64,000 bases of DNA from Candidatus Methylacidiphilales bacterium (GCA_033875315.1 JANRJG010000041.1:1-64000); one strand, 5' to 3'; counted from the first letter of the stretch, positions 43,621 through 52,604 are shown. Notes: generated by a model not told the origin, from the sequence alone. Numbers and translations: made by a program.

Positions 43621-44839
43621 CCCACAAATGCCCCGCCGGCGCATCCTGTTTCTCTCCTACCTCTACCCGTCGTTTAACGGCTCGGGCACGCAGATCCGTG
43701 CCGCCGCACTTGTCCGCATGCTCGCCTCCCGTGACGATGTTTTTCTTTTGGCGGCCAACCACTACGACCGTCTTCCGGGCCCGACCGACCCGGAGTTGGA
43801 GGCCTTCTGCCATAAGATCCTTTACGTGCGTTTGGTCCCTGGTGAAGCTACCAGGCAAGCATGGCACCCCGTCGAATACTTGGCCGATTGGGCAAAGTTC
43901 CCTCATTTGGATTGCCAAACGGGCCACGTCGCCGCAGCCATCCAAGATTTTTACCAACAGAACAACCTGGATAAACTCTTCGTATTCCGGATGGAATCGT
44001 TCTTCCTTCTGGAAGGCTCGCTGGACCAGTTTCCCGGAGCGTGGCTGGACCTCGATGAATCCACTTTCCGCCGGAATCAGCAAATCGAACAACTCAAATC
44101 ACAAGCCAGGGGCATCCGCCTGGATCCGGAACAGTGCCGGGCCAATGCCGTCATCCGGGTCATTGAAAACAAAGTCATTCCACGTTTTGAAAAAGTCTTT
44201 GTTTCATCCGAGGAGGAGGCCCGGGATGCCCGCCGGGTCCGGCCGCAGGGAGGGATCGAGGTTATGCCCAATGTCTTTCCCGATCGCACCGCATTGACCG
44301 GCTCCCCCGCGGACAAGCCCAGGGAAATCTTATTCGTCGGAACCCTGTCCTACTACCCGAACGAGGATGCGGTGCGTTACTTTTGCCGGGACATTTTTCC
44401 CCTCATCCGACGTGTCCTGGGTGATTCGATCCTTTTCCGGATTGTGGGATTCGGCTGCCCTCCCGGTCTCCGGGAGGTGGGCGAGGAACCGGGCGTTTCC
44501 CTGATGGGTTTTCAGGAATTTTTGGAACCCTACTATGCCCAGGCCTCCCTCGTCGTCGTCCCACTCCGGGCCGGGACCGGAACCCGTCTCAAGATCCTCG
44601 AGTCGTTCGTATACGGGCGTCCGGTGGTCTCCACCTCCATCGGGGCCGAGGGACTGGATGTAACCGACGGGGATAACATCCTGCTACGCGACCAACCAGA
44701 AACCTTTGCCCAAGCCTGCCTCCAACTACTGGATCAACCGGAACTCGCCCAACGCCTTGTCGAGGGCGGGAGATGCTTGCACCGGAACCGTTACTCGCTG
44801 GATCATTTGCTCCGTTGCTACGGCCAATCTCTTTCCTGA
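43610..44839 (+). CDS. GT4-type glycosyltransferase
   Basis: 409 residues from the ATG at 43610, overlapping the preceding gene by 11 bases (an ATG at 43628 is also possible). N-terminal RRRILFLSYLYPSFNGSGTQIR, then in the C-terminal Rossmann domain ILFVGTLSYYPNEDAVRYF, VVPLRAGTGTRLKILESFVYGRPVVSTSIGAEGL, with the glutamate of the GT4 EX7E region. It should build a sugar polymer or glycolipid. Sits inside the PqqD/HPr-kinase set. Confidence 0.8.
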   Translation: MKLDPQMPRRRILFLSYLYPSFNGSGTQIRAAALVRMLASRDDVFLLAANHYDRLPGPTDPELEAFCHKILYVRLVPGEATRQAWHPVEYLADWAKFPHLDCQTGHVAAAIQDFYQQNNLDKLFVFRMESFFLLEGSLDQFPGAWLDLDESTFRRNQQIEQLKSQARGIRLDPEQCRANAVIRVIENKVIPRFEKVFVSSEEEARDARRVRPQGGIEVMPNVFPDRTALTGSPADKPREILFVGTLSYYPNEDAVRYFCRDIFPLIRRVLGDSILFRIVGFGCPPGLREVGEEPGVSLMGFQEFLEPYYAQASLVVVPLRAGTGTRLKILESFVYGRPVVSTSIGAEGLDVTDGDNILLRDQPETFAQACLQLLDQPELAQRLVEGGRCLHRNRYSLDHLLRCYGQSLS

Positions 44840-44861
44840 AGATGTGTTTACTTCCAACACG

Positions 44862-45557
44862 ATGACACCCACCGAAGCACCCATCTCCGTCATCATTCCG
44901 GCCTTCAACCGGGAACAATACCTCGGGGAAGCCATCCGCAGCGCCTTGGAGCAAACCCTTCCCCCGGGGGAAATCATCGTGGTGGACGACGGCTCGACCG
45001 ACGGCACGGCGGCCGTGGCCCGTTCATTTGGCGGGATCGTGCGCTGTCTGTCCCAGAAGAACCAGGGCGCGGGTCCGGCGCGAAATTGGGGAGTGGAATC
45101 CGCCCGCGGTCCCTGGCTGGCTTTTTTGGACAGCGACGATCTGTGGCTCCCGGAAAAGTTGGAATGGCAGATCCGGCACCTCGGAACCCATCCAGCAACG
45201 GATCTGGTCTTCGGTCACAGACAGTCCTTCATCAGTCCGGAACTCCTTCACAGCCTGGATCTGAAAGTGGACACCACGATCCAACCAAGTATTTACAGCA
45301 GCTGCCTGATGCTCCGCAAAGATACCTTCGAAAAAGTCGGGCCTTTCGATCCGAAAGAGCGGGTCACGGAATTCGTCGAATGGTTCAGCCGGGCCCAAGA
45401 GATGGGTTGCACCAACTTTGTTCTTCCGCAGTTGCTTTGTAAACGCCGGGTCCATTTGCATAATACTGTAAGGGACCGCGCACACATGAACCGTCAGTAC
45501 ACCCGTGTCCTCAAGACCATCTTGGACCGCCGTCGCGGACAGCTTCCCGCATCCTGA
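44862..45557 (+). CDS. GT2 glycosyltransferase
   Basis: 231 residues from the ATG at 44862. APISVIIPAFNREQYLGEAIRSAL, VVDDGSTDGT and LAFLDSDDLWLPEKLEWQ (DxD-type SDD) define the GT-A fold. Short for the family, with no membrane helices; cytoplasmic. The frame is open further upstream but the earlier part lies inside the GT4 gene. Follows GT4 with a 22-base gap. Confidence 0.85.
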   Translation: MTPTEAPISVIIPAFNREQYLGEAIRSALEQTLPPGEIIVVDDGSTDGTAAVARSFGGIVRCLSQKNQGAGPARNWGVESARGPWLAFLDSDDLWLPEKLEWQIRHLGTHPATDLVFGHRQSFISPELLHSLDLKVDTTIQPSIYSSCLMLRKDTFEKVGPFDPKERVTEFVEWFSRAQEMGCTNFVLPQLLCKRRVHLHNTVRDRAHMNRQYTRVLKTILDRRRGQLPAS

Positions 45558-45574
45558 CCCGGCCTCGCAACCCT

Positions 45575-47155
45575 ATGTCGCAAAAACGTTTTTGGCCCGA
45601 TCCCGACCAAATGCTCCTGCTGCATTTGTGCCTGCAAAAGGATCCCGCTGCCGCAAAACGGACCTGGGTCCAATGGAAGAGGCGGGTCAATCTCGACGAC
45701 CTCGACCATGCCTCCTTTCGCATCATGAGCCTGGCCTACAACCGGTTGGTTTCCCTGCGGATCGACGACCCCGATATGGGCCGAATCAAAGGCATCTACC
45801 GTTACCAATGGACCAAGAACAAACTGGCCTTCCGCGGCAAGGCGGATTTGATCCGGGCCTTCAACCAGGCTTCGATCCCCACCCTCCTCCTCAAGGGCGC
45901 GGCCCTTTGCCAGTCGGTCTACCAGGACCCGACCACCCGCCCCATGCACGATTTGGATTTACTCGTTCCCGTCGCCGATGCCCCCAAAGTCGTCCGGCTC
46001 CTGCAAGAGCGGAAATGGACCGCCCAACACTTCGACCCGGATGCCATCATCGCAAACCTCCACGCCTGTTCCTTTCTCCACCCCCAGTTTGGCGAACTTG
46101 ATCTCCACTGGCATGTTTTTCGTTCGCACTGTAGCGCCGAAAGGGATGCCGAACTATGGGCGGCAGCAGTCGACCATCGTTTTGAAGGAGCCCCGACCAA
46201 AATCCTCTGTCCCGCAGACCAATTCCTGCACGCCTGCGAACACGGCACCCATTACTCCCCTAGTTCTTCCCTACAGTGGTTGGTGGACGCCTGTTTCATC
46301 CTGCGCCGGTCTTCGACCCGAATGGATTGGGACCGTCTCCTGGAGCAAACCGGTAAATTCAGCCTCACCCTTCCCGTCCGCCACACACTGGCCTTCCTGG
46401 CCGAACAGTTTGATGAAAGCATTCCCGGGCATGTGATGCGCCAGCTTGCCCGGAGTCCGGTGGGATGGGTCGGCCACCTCGAGTACTTCCTTGCCGGACG
46501 CAAGGAAACCACCGAACAAACCTTTCTCCACCGTTCCCTCACTCTTTTGTGCCACTACGTAAGAGCCAAACAGGGACGTTCAGCCTGGGATCTTGCCCTC
46601 GGCTTCCCCGATTATGTCCGACTGGCACACCATTACGACGGGTCCCTGGGGGGCTTTCTGCTGGACAGGCTCCTCGCCGCCCTCGTTTGGACCAAGCTCA
46701 AGCTCTGCGATTTCCTTCTGTGCGGGATTTGCCGGTTGTCCGGAAGCCCCCCTCTGGAAAAAAAAGACCTGGCCGTACTTTGCAAACACGGCACCACCGG
46801 CCTCCATGCTGCGGAATCCGTGCTCAGCCAAACGTTCATGTGGTCAAAGGTGGAGGGCTCGATCCAACTGCAACTGCCTGAAAAAGACTGTCTATTGATC
46901 TGGGAATTCCCCGAATGCTGCCGAAGCCGGCACGTTTGGCGGCGACATCCCGTCTTCCGCCTGAATGGCCGTACACTTTCCGCACAAAAAAACCCATGGA
47001 CCCAGCCCGGCGTGGCCCTGGGTGTTGCCCAAAAGCTTATCCAACCCGGGGCCCTGCAAACGCTTTCATGGTCGGTGGAACCCTTCATTCCAGGCGGTAA
47101 AGACCCCAGAACCCTGGGGCTGCCGGTTTACCGGGTGTGGGTGTTTCCCCAGTAA
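45575..47155 (+). CDS. Family-5 nucleotidyltransferase-like protein
   Basis: 526 residues. TLLLKGAALCQSVYQDPTTR (about 103-122) and PMHDLDLLVP (the DxD at 126-128, H125) match the uncharacterised nucleotidyltransferase family (NTP_transf_5), which typically keeps company with PqqD and HPr-kinase-like genes. The C-terminal 150 residues are distinct (QLPEKDCLLIWEFPECC) and of unknown fold. Role unknown: possible targets are the PqqD-tail or a sugar phosphate. Starts 17 bases after the GT2 gene. Confidence 0.75.
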   Translation: MSQKRFWPDPDQMLLLHLCLQKDPAAAKRTWVQWKRRVNLDDLDHASFRIMSLAYNRLVSLRIDDPDMGRIKGIYRYQWTKNKLAFRGKADLIRAFNQASIPTLLLKGAALCQSVYQDPTTRPMHDLDLLVPVADAPKVVRLLQERKWTAQHFDPDAIIANLHACSFLHPQFGELDLHWHVFRSHCSAERDAELWAAAVDHRFEGAPTKILCPADQFLHACEHGTHYSPSSSLQWLVDACFILRRSSTRMDWDRLLEQTGKFSLTLPVRHTLAFLAEQFDESIPGHVMRQLARSPVGWVGHLEYFLAGRKETTEQTFLHRSLTLLCHYVRAKQGRSAWDLALGFPDYVRLAHHYDGSLGGFLLDRLLAALVWTKLKLCDFLLCGICRLSGSPPLEKKDLAVLCKHGTTGLHAAESVLSQTFMWSKVEGSIQLQLPEKDCLLIWEFPECCRSRHVWRRHPVFRLNGRTLSAQKNPWTQPGVALGVAQKLIQPGALQTLSWSVEPFIPGGKDPRTLGLPVYRVWVFPQ

Positions 47156-47254
47156 CCAGCGTCCAGAACCCGTAGACAGCCAAGCGGCTACCCCCAACCG
47201 AAATGGCCTACAGACATGCTTGCCTCACCCTTCCCCGTGATGGATTCTTGATGC

Positions 47255-47890
47255 TTGGACTTTCTGTATCAAATCGACATCGCTGTCCTCCGTTGGATCA
47301 ACACCACGGCGACCCATCCCATTCTGGATTATGTCCTCAGCCTCATTGCGGACACGGATACCATGATCTGGTTGTTGGCTCCGACGGTGATTGCCGTGGC
47401 GGTTTGGGGCGGATTCAAGGGCCGGGTTTTTCTGGTCCTGATGATTCTTTGCCTGCTCATCGGGGACGCCGGCATCAACTGGGCCATCAAGACCACCGTC
47501 AACCGCCCGCGTCCCCACCAAACCCTGGAAAACGTACGCCGGGTCAAGCTGACTTCCCCCACCACCTACCGGGTGCAATGGTCCGAACCCGGCCCGGTCA
47601 AAAACGGACGCTCCATGACCTCAGGTCACACCTGCAACAATGTCGCCCTCGCCCTTCTGCTCACCCTGCTCTACGGACGATGGGGGGCGCTGGCCTGGAT
47701 CTGGGCCGCGGCCATGGGCTATTCCCGTATTTATTCCGGGGACCACTACCCCAGTGATGTGCTTGTCTCCGCTCTGGTGGCCTGTGCTTACACCGGGTTA
47801 ATTTGTTGCGCTGCCTGCTGGCTCTGGCACAAAGGGGCGCCCCGTTTACTGCCCAAAACCTATGCCCGACATCCCCACCTCCTCCACTGA
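47255..47890 (+). CDS. PAP2-superfamily membrane phosphatase
   Basis: 211 residues, about five or six membrane helices. The three PAP2 motifs are intact: KTTVNRPRPH (KX6RP), GRSMTSGH (SGH) and SRIYSGDHYPSD (SRX5H). The start is a TTG at 47255; an ATG at 47240 in frame hits a stop. It removes phosphate from lipid phosphates such as undecaprenyl pyrophosphate or lipid A. Overlaps the next gene by 29 bases. Confidence 0.88.
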   Translation: MDFLYQIDIAVLRWINTTATHPILDYVLSLIADTDTMIWLLAPTVIAVAVWGGFKGRVFLVLMILCLLIGDAGINWAIKTTVNRPRPHQTLENVRRVKLTSPTTYRVQWSEPGPVKNGRSMTSGHTCNNVALALLLTLLYGRWGALAWIWAAAMGYSRIYSGDHYPSDVLVSALVACAYTGLICCAACWLWHKGAPRLLPKTYARHPHLLH

Positions 47891-49409
47891 AGACCCCAAG
47901 GTGGCCGGGTGGAAGACCTTCCTCAACCTCGTCCGACCCAGGATCGACAGCTACGCCCACGCAGCCGCATGGCTGCTCGTCGTCATCACCCTTTTCCGTT
48001 TCTGGTATGCCACCCAAATCGAACTGGTCGGCGACGAGGCCTACTATTGGCTCTGGTCCAAGAATCTCGACATCGGCTATTACAGCAAAGGACCCGGCAT
48101 TGCCTGGACCATCGCCCTCGGGCGCAGCCTTTGGGGCGATACGGAATTCGGCATCCGCTTCTGCGCCGTCCTGCTTTCTGCGGGCACGGGCCTTCTGACC
48201 TTCCTTCTGGCCCGCCGTTTGTTCCAGGAACGAGTGGCCTTCTGGGTTCTGGTCACGCTGCTCGGCATCCCACTCTATGCCGTGGGCAGCATCCTGATGA
48301 CCATCGACCCACTGAGCGTGTTCTTTTGGACCGCTTCCGCCTTGTTGTTTTGGCGCGCCAAGGACAGCCCAAACAACGGTCCATGGGCCGCCACGGGCCT
48401 GCTGATCGGTTTGGGCATGCTTTGCAAATACACCAACGTGGCCGAACTGATCTGCTTTGCCCTCTTTTGCGGCCTCTTCCCTGAATTGCGCTCCCATTTC
48501 CGCCGACGCTTCTGGATCATGACCGGGGTCGCTCTCCTCTGTCTGGCCCCTGTTCTGATCTGGAACGCCCGTCACGACTGGATCACCTTCCAGCACCTCT
48601 GGCAGCGGGGTGAATTGAACCGACCCTGGCGTTTTTCTCCCAGCGAATGCTTCCAATTTCTGGCCAGCCAGTTCCTGGTCCTGGGTCCCTTTCTCGCGGC
48701 AGGCTTGGTGGCCGCGGTTGTCTGGACTTTCCGTCGCGGCCTGGTCACGGCCCACCGCAAGGAACTCGCGTTCCTGCTCTGCCTCACCCTGCCACTGATC
48801 CTGTTCTACACCTTCCTCAGTTTCAACGATGCCGCCGAAGCCAACTGGACCGCCCCCAGCTGGATCAGTGGCATCATCCTCCTCGTCGCCGTGGCCCAGC
48901 CCTGGATGGACCGCTCGGCGGCCGCCCGCAGGACCGGGCAAGCGGTTCTGGCCGTCTCCCTCCTGGTGACCGTGCTCTTCCATGCCGCTTCCCTCAGCCG
49001 CACCGGTTTCGGCCCCCTGGACAGCCTCTTCGACCGCGCCCGCGGTTCCGCCGATCTGGCCCGCCAAGTCGCCGCATTACAACAGCAGCATGGCGCTACA
49101 TTTCTGATCGCCAATAAATACCCCACCGCCAGCCTGATTTCCTTCTACCACCCGTCCCATCCCATGGTCTACCTGCCCAACGACCCGAAACGGCGCAACC
49201 AGTTCAGCTACTGGCCGGACTACACGGACGGCTACGCCATGGAAACCGCGCTCTTCGTGACCGACAGCCGTGAGTTTCCCGAAGGACTGAGCCGAAGCTT
49301 TTCTGCGGTCGAACTGATCAAGAACCTTGATGTCCTCCACAGCGGCCAGTCCATCCGCAATTTCCGCATCTACCTGCTCAAAGAATACGGCCTCCCAGCC
49401 CACCCCTGA
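47862..49409 (+). CDS. ArnT-like GT39 membrane glycosyltransferase
   Basis: 515 residues, about 10-12 membrane helices. The first loop ELVGDEAYYWLWSKNLDIGYYSKGP (D-E pair) is the catalytic acidic site of polyprenyl-phosphate-sugar dependent transferases. Such enzymes move a sugar from a polyprenyl carrier to lipid A or protein on the periplasmic side. The GT2 and LAB_N genes behind it supply the carrier sugar and flank lipid A, so lipid A modification is likely. Confidence 0.82.
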   Translation: MPDIPTSSTEDPKVAGWKTFLNLVRPRIDSYAHAAAWLLVVITLFRFWYATQIELVGDEAYYWLWSKNLDIGYYSKGPGIAWTIALGRSLWGDTEFGIRFCAVLLSAGTGLLTFLLARRLFQERVAFWVLVTLLGIPLYAVGSILMTIDPLSVFFWTASALLFWRAKDSPNNGPWAATGLLIGLGMLCKYTNVAELICFALFCGLFPELRSHFRRRFWIMTGVALLCLAPVLIWNARHDWITFQHLWQRGELNRPWRFSPSECFQFLASQFLVLGPFLAAGLVAAVVWTFRRGLVTAHRKELAFLLCLTLPLILFYTFLSFNDAAEANWTAPSWISGIILLVAVAQPWMDRSAAARRTGQAVLAVSLLVTVLFHAASLSRTGFGPLDSLFDRARGSADLARQVAALQQQHGATFLIANKYPTASLISFYHPSHPMVYLPNDPKRRNQFSYWPDYTDGYAMETALFVTDSREFPEGLSRSFSAVELIKNLDVLHSGQSIRNFRIYLLKEYGLPAHP

Positions 49410-49411
49410 CC

Positions 49412-50104
49412 ATGCCCCAGCTTTCCATCATCATCCCCTTCTACAACGAGGAAGAAAACGTCGCCCCGGTTCTGGAAGAAGTCTTGCGCTGCCAACCGGA
49501 GGCCGAGGTGATTGCCGTCGACGACGGAAGCCGCGACACCACCGCTGACAAAATACGGGGCTTTCCCGGCGTGGTTCTGCTCTCCTTCCCGCGCAACCTG
49601 GGCCAGAGCGCGGCCTTCTACCACGGGCTCCACCGTGCCAAGGGCGGGATCTGTGTCATGATGGATGGCGACGGACAGAATGACCCCGCCGACATTGATG
49701 CCCTTGTCGCGGCACTCGCCCATGGGGATGTGGCCTGCGGCTACCGCCGCACGCGCAGGGATTCGTTCAGCAAACGCCTCGCCTCAAGAATCGCCAACCA
49801 CATCCGCAAATCCGTGCTGGGTGACGGCATCCGCGACACCGGCTGCAGCCTCAAGGCGTTGCGGCGCGAACATGTGAAATACCTCGTGCCCTTCAACGCC
49901 ATGCACCGCTTCATTCCCGCGTTGTTGGTGAATTGCGGGCTGAAAGTGGTGGAAGTCCCCGTGAACCACCGGCACCGCACACGGGGGGTTTCGAAATACA
50001 CCGTGGCCGGCCGGGCCTGGCGCGGGCTGCGCGATTTGCTGGGCGTGCGTTGGTTTATGTCTCGACAAATCCGCTGGGATTTGGACCCTCACCGGGATGA
50101 TTGA
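49412..50104 (+). CDS. Polyprenyl-phosphate GT2 glycosyltransferase (dolichol-phosphate-mannose-synthase-like)
   Basis: 230 residues. LSIIIPFYNEEENVAPVLEEVL, VDDGSRDTT, VMMDGDGQNDPADI (DxD-containing) and RDTGCSLKALRR match the DPM1/GtrB/ArnC type. There is no C-terminal membrane anchor of the GtrB kind. It should load a sugar onto undecaprenyl phosphate for the ArnT-like enzyme. Starts two bases after the GT39 gene. Confidence 0.86.
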   Translation: MPQLSIIIPFYNEEENVAPVLEEVLRCQPEAEVIAVDDGSRDTTADKIRGFPGVVLLSFPRNLGQSAAFYHGLHRAKGGICVMMDGDGQNDPADIDALVAALAHGDVACGYRRTRRDSFSKRLASRIANHIRKSVLGDGIRDTGCSLKALRREHVKYLVPFNAMHRFIPALLVNCGLKVVEVPVNHRHRTRGVSKYTVAGRAWRGLRDLLGVRWFMSRQIRWDLDPHRDD

Positions 50105-50468
50105 TTCCCCGGCTTCATTTTTTGACAGTGTCACGGCCTTCTACAACATCGAGATCAAGGACATCCACATCTTCGGTTGGGTTTGGAACCTGAAGGTGGG
50201 CAAGCTGGTGGGATTCATCGGCACCTTTCTTTTCGCCGGACGCTGGGTGGTACAGTTGGGGGCCTCGAAAATCAAAGGGCGGCCCGTGCTGCCGCTGCTT
50301 TTCTGGTACATGAGCATCTCGGGCAGCCTCCTGCTGCTCAGTTATTTTGTCTTCGGCCAAAACGACTCGGTCGGGATCGTCAACAACCTCTTCCCGATGT
50401 TGATCGCCTTCTACAACCTCTACCTTGAACTGAAGCACCGCGCGAAAGCAAGCCGGGCGGAAGGCTGA
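50097..50468 (+). CDS. LAB_N-domain membrane protein
   Basis: 123 residues, three to four membrane helices. IFGWVWNLKVGKLVGFIGTFLFAGRWVVQLGASKIKG is the lipid-A-disaccharide-synthase N-terminal (LAB_N) domain occurring alone. Stand-alone LAB_N proteins accompany polyprenyl-sugar transferase operons; function unknown, possibly an EmrE-like flippase component. Overlaps the GT2 gene by eight bases. Confidence 0.85.
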   Translation: MIDSPASFFDSVTAFYNIEIKDIHIFGWVWNLKVGKLVGFIGTFLFAGRWVVQLGASKIKGRPVLPLLFWYMSISGSLLLLSYFVFGQNDSVGIVNNLFPMLIAFYNLYLELKHRAKASRAEG

Positions 50469-50524
50469 ACCAATCCATCATCCGGTATCCCGATCGCTCT
50501 CCCCCGCGGCAGATGAAGCAAAGC

Positions 50525-51436
50525 TCAGGGAAGCGGGGCGCCCGGAACCTGGGGCAGATGTGTCTCCGGCGGCAGGGGGACGGCACGCAAAATCTGGCGG
50601 ATTTCGAACTCACGCTCCACCCGGTTGAACGGCCCGAAGATCGGCTGTCCCGCAGCATCGAAGAGTTCGACCAACAAACGGTGGCGTCCCGGCTGGAGGT
50701 TGGCCCAGAGCACCGGGCCGGGCTCGGTCAGGGTGCCCTCGTAGACGTCCAGCTTGTAACGGAGCCTCACCGCATGTTCCCCAGAAAAGTCCACGTTGTG
50801 GACCCAATAATCAAAACAGAGACGCTCGTTGGCATCCAATGAAGCGGGCCCGCCCGCCGGAAGATTGACGGTGAGGAAAGGCAGCGTGGGATCGGTGTAA
50901 TTCTGGAAATCCTTCTTTTTGACAAAAAAATGCACCATGGCAAAGGCTCCCGGCTGCCGCAGGGATGTGCCATCCGGGCGAACCGCCAGGACCCGCACGG
51001 TGTGCCCGCCCTGGTTCAGGTTTTTCAATGGGAAGGGACGGGCCACGTCGTGCCAGGGCTGCGGGGGCTGGTTATCCACCAGGACATGAAGGCGGTTCCC
51101 CTCCTCGGCCAAAAGGTAGTTGTCCACTTGGAGGAAGACATCCACCGTGCTGGTGGGAATGATTTCCCGGCTGCGTGGTGAAAGAATGCGCACCTCAATC
51201 GGACGGGAAGGATCGGTCGGCTGGCCATCCCGCCCGGCTTCCGGATTGACCGCGGGGAGTGGCTGGGTTTCCGCCGACTGGGGGATGGGTAACGGAAGAT
51301 CGTCCGCCACAGGCTCGGCTCTCGGAGGCGTGGAGGGCGCGGACGCAGGTTCTTGGGCCCCCAGCGACACGACGGCCAGCAGGAGAGGAATCCCCATCCT
51401 ACAGCCCAATCCAGCCCAATGGCGCGTGATCTCCAC
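50525..51436 (-). CDS. Secreted protein of unknown function
   Basis: 303 residues from a GTG at 51436 (the ATG at 51397 is the alternative). A signal peptide with a basic n-region is likely (RMGIPLLLAVVSLGAQEP), followed by a Pro-rich linker (about 35-80) and at least two beta-rich stretches (VEVRILSPRSREIIP, then RLLVELFDAAGQPI). It resembles Ig-like or carbohydrate-binding folds, but no family motif is certain. Divergent from the OGG1-like gene. Confidence 0.6.
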   Translation of the reverse strand: MEITRHWAGLGCRMGIPLLLAVVSLGAQEPASAPSTPPRAEPVADDLPLPIPQSAETQPLPAVNPEAGRDGQPTDPSRPIEVRILSPRSREIIPTSTVDVFLQVDNYLLAEEGNRLHVLVDNQPPQPWHDVARPFPLKNLNQGGHTVRVLAVRPDGTSLRQPGAFAMVHFFVKKKDFQNYTDPTLPFLTVNLPAGGPASLDANERLCFDYWVHNVDFSGEHAVRLRYKLDVYEGTLTEPGPVLWANLQPGRHRLLVELFDAAGQPIFGPFNRVEREFEIRQILRAVPLPPETHLPQVPGAPLP

Positions 51437-51493
51437 TCTCGGTTGTTAAAACGGGCTGGGCAGAAGTCAAGGGAAGGGTGCAGCATCTCGCCC

Positions 51494-52363
51494 ATGTTCC
51501 GGATCGAGGCCCCTGACTTCGACCTCCATGCCACGCTGGATTGCGGCCAGACATTCAGTTGGGAATGTCTTCCGGACCGGACATGGCAAGGCTGGATCCA
51601 CGGCATCCCATGCCTGATCCGGCAATGCGGAGATGAACTGGAAATTGAGGGGACCATAGACCCTGGGGTCGTGCGGTCGTATTTCGCACTCGATGATTCT
51701 TGGGCCTCCTGGATGGAACTCCTACCGGCAGACCCGGTGGTCCGCGCGGCAGCAGAAGCCTGCCGCGGTCTGCGCTGCATCCAGGACCCCTGGTGGGAAT
51801 GCACCGCCAATTTTATCTGTTCGTCCCTCAAACAAATCCCTCAAATCCGCCGCATCCACCGGGCCCTGCGCGCCGCCTATTCGCCGGGAATTCCAGTCTG
51901 GCCGGGGGCCCCCTTCCCCGGACCGGCCACCATCGCCACCGCCCCCGAATCCATCCTGCGCGCGGCCGGTTTGGGTTACCGGGCCCGCCACCTCCACCGT
52001 GCCGCCACCCACCTCACGGAAAAGGGCTTTGACTTTGCTTCCACTGCCGGAATGCCCATCGAAGTCGCGGCCCGGAAGTTGTGCGAACTCCCCGGCGTCG
52101 GCGACAAGGTGGCGCATTGCATCCTGCTTTATGCGGGAAGACGTTACGACGCCTTCCCACTGGATGTCTGGATGATCCGTTTAATCCGGCAACACTACCG
52201 CCGGCCGGGACGACGATTGAACCGCATGGCCGATCTGCATCGCTTCGCCCTCCGCCATCTGGGACCCCACCGGGGCTTGGCCCAACTTTACCTCTTCCAT
52301 GACGGTCGCAGTCGTTCCATCCGGCAACGCGCCCATGAACGCCCTCGGGCCCAGTCCTTGTGA
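51494..52363 (+). CDS. OGG1-type 8-oxoguanine DNA glycosylase/AP lyase
   Basis: 289 residues from the ATG at 51494. An N-terminal OGG_N part (FDLHATLDCGQTFSW) precedes the HhH-GPD domain. The hairpin and catalytic lysine lie in LCELPGVGDKVAHCILL (compare LPGVGTKVADC in human OGG1) and the aspartate in FPLDVWMIRLIRQHY. It excises 8-oxoguanine opposite cytosine. This is the eukaryote-like OGG1 clade, uncommon in bacteria compared with MutM. Placed alone between a secreted protein and bamD. Confidence 0.88.
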   Translation: MFRIEAPDFDLHATLDCGQTFSWECLPDRTWQGWIHGIPCLIRQCGDELEIEGTIDPGVVRSYFALDDSWASWMELLPADPVVRAAAEACRGLRCIQDPWWECTANFICSSLKQIPQIRRIHRALRAAYSPGIPVWPGAPFPGPATIATAPESILRAAGLGYRARHLHRAATHLTEKGFDFASTAGMPIEVAARKLCELPGVGDKVAHCILLYAGRRYDAFPLDVWMIRLIRQHYRRPGRRLNRMADLHRFALRHLGPHRGLAQLYLFHDGRSRSIRQRAHERPRAQSL

Positions 52364-52467
52364 ACGGAAAAACACGCCCCCACACCTATTGATGCACCCC
52401 GCCGTGAAACACTCGGAAGATCATGGAGGCCGACCGGGATGGTCTGAAATGCCGAATGAGTCGGCAA

Positions 52468-52498
52468 CTGCAAGGCCCTTTTCCAAAAGGGTTTGCAG
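52468..52498. other. Long hairpin in the ogg-bamD gap
   Basis: CTGCAA-GG-CCCTTTT-CC-AAAAGGG-T-TTGCAG folds with a near-complete stem of about 13 pairs and a two-base turn. A second short hairpin (GCCGA-ATGAG-TCGGC, 52451-52465) lies immediately before it. No U-run follows, so a simple terminator is unlikely; an RNA element or a protein-binding palindrome are alternatives. Confidence 0.4.
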
Positions 52499-52575
52499 CA
52501 GGGTGCGGATCCCAGGCCTTATTGCCATGCGAGATAAGCTGGCTAAACCCTCCTGCCAGAAGAGGATGTGAACCC

Positions 52576-52604
52576 TTGACCTGCAACCTTGCTGACCATA
52601 GGTT
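52576..52604 (+). promoter_or_regulatory. Candidate promoter of bamD
   Basis: TTGACC (52576-52581), 17-base spacer, TAGGTT (52599-52604). The -10 ends seven bases before the bamD ATG, so a transcript from here would be almost leaderless; a promoter farther upstream cannot be excluded. Confidence 0.35.

Noticed and set aside
47661-49067. 468-codon minus-strand frame opposite the GT39 gene
   Set aside because: Rich in E, G, Q with no motif; shadow of the membrane-protein gene.
52440-52560. Possible long-variable-arm tRNA
   Set aside because: The hairpins do not give a cloverleaf; there is no T-loop or acceptor stem match.
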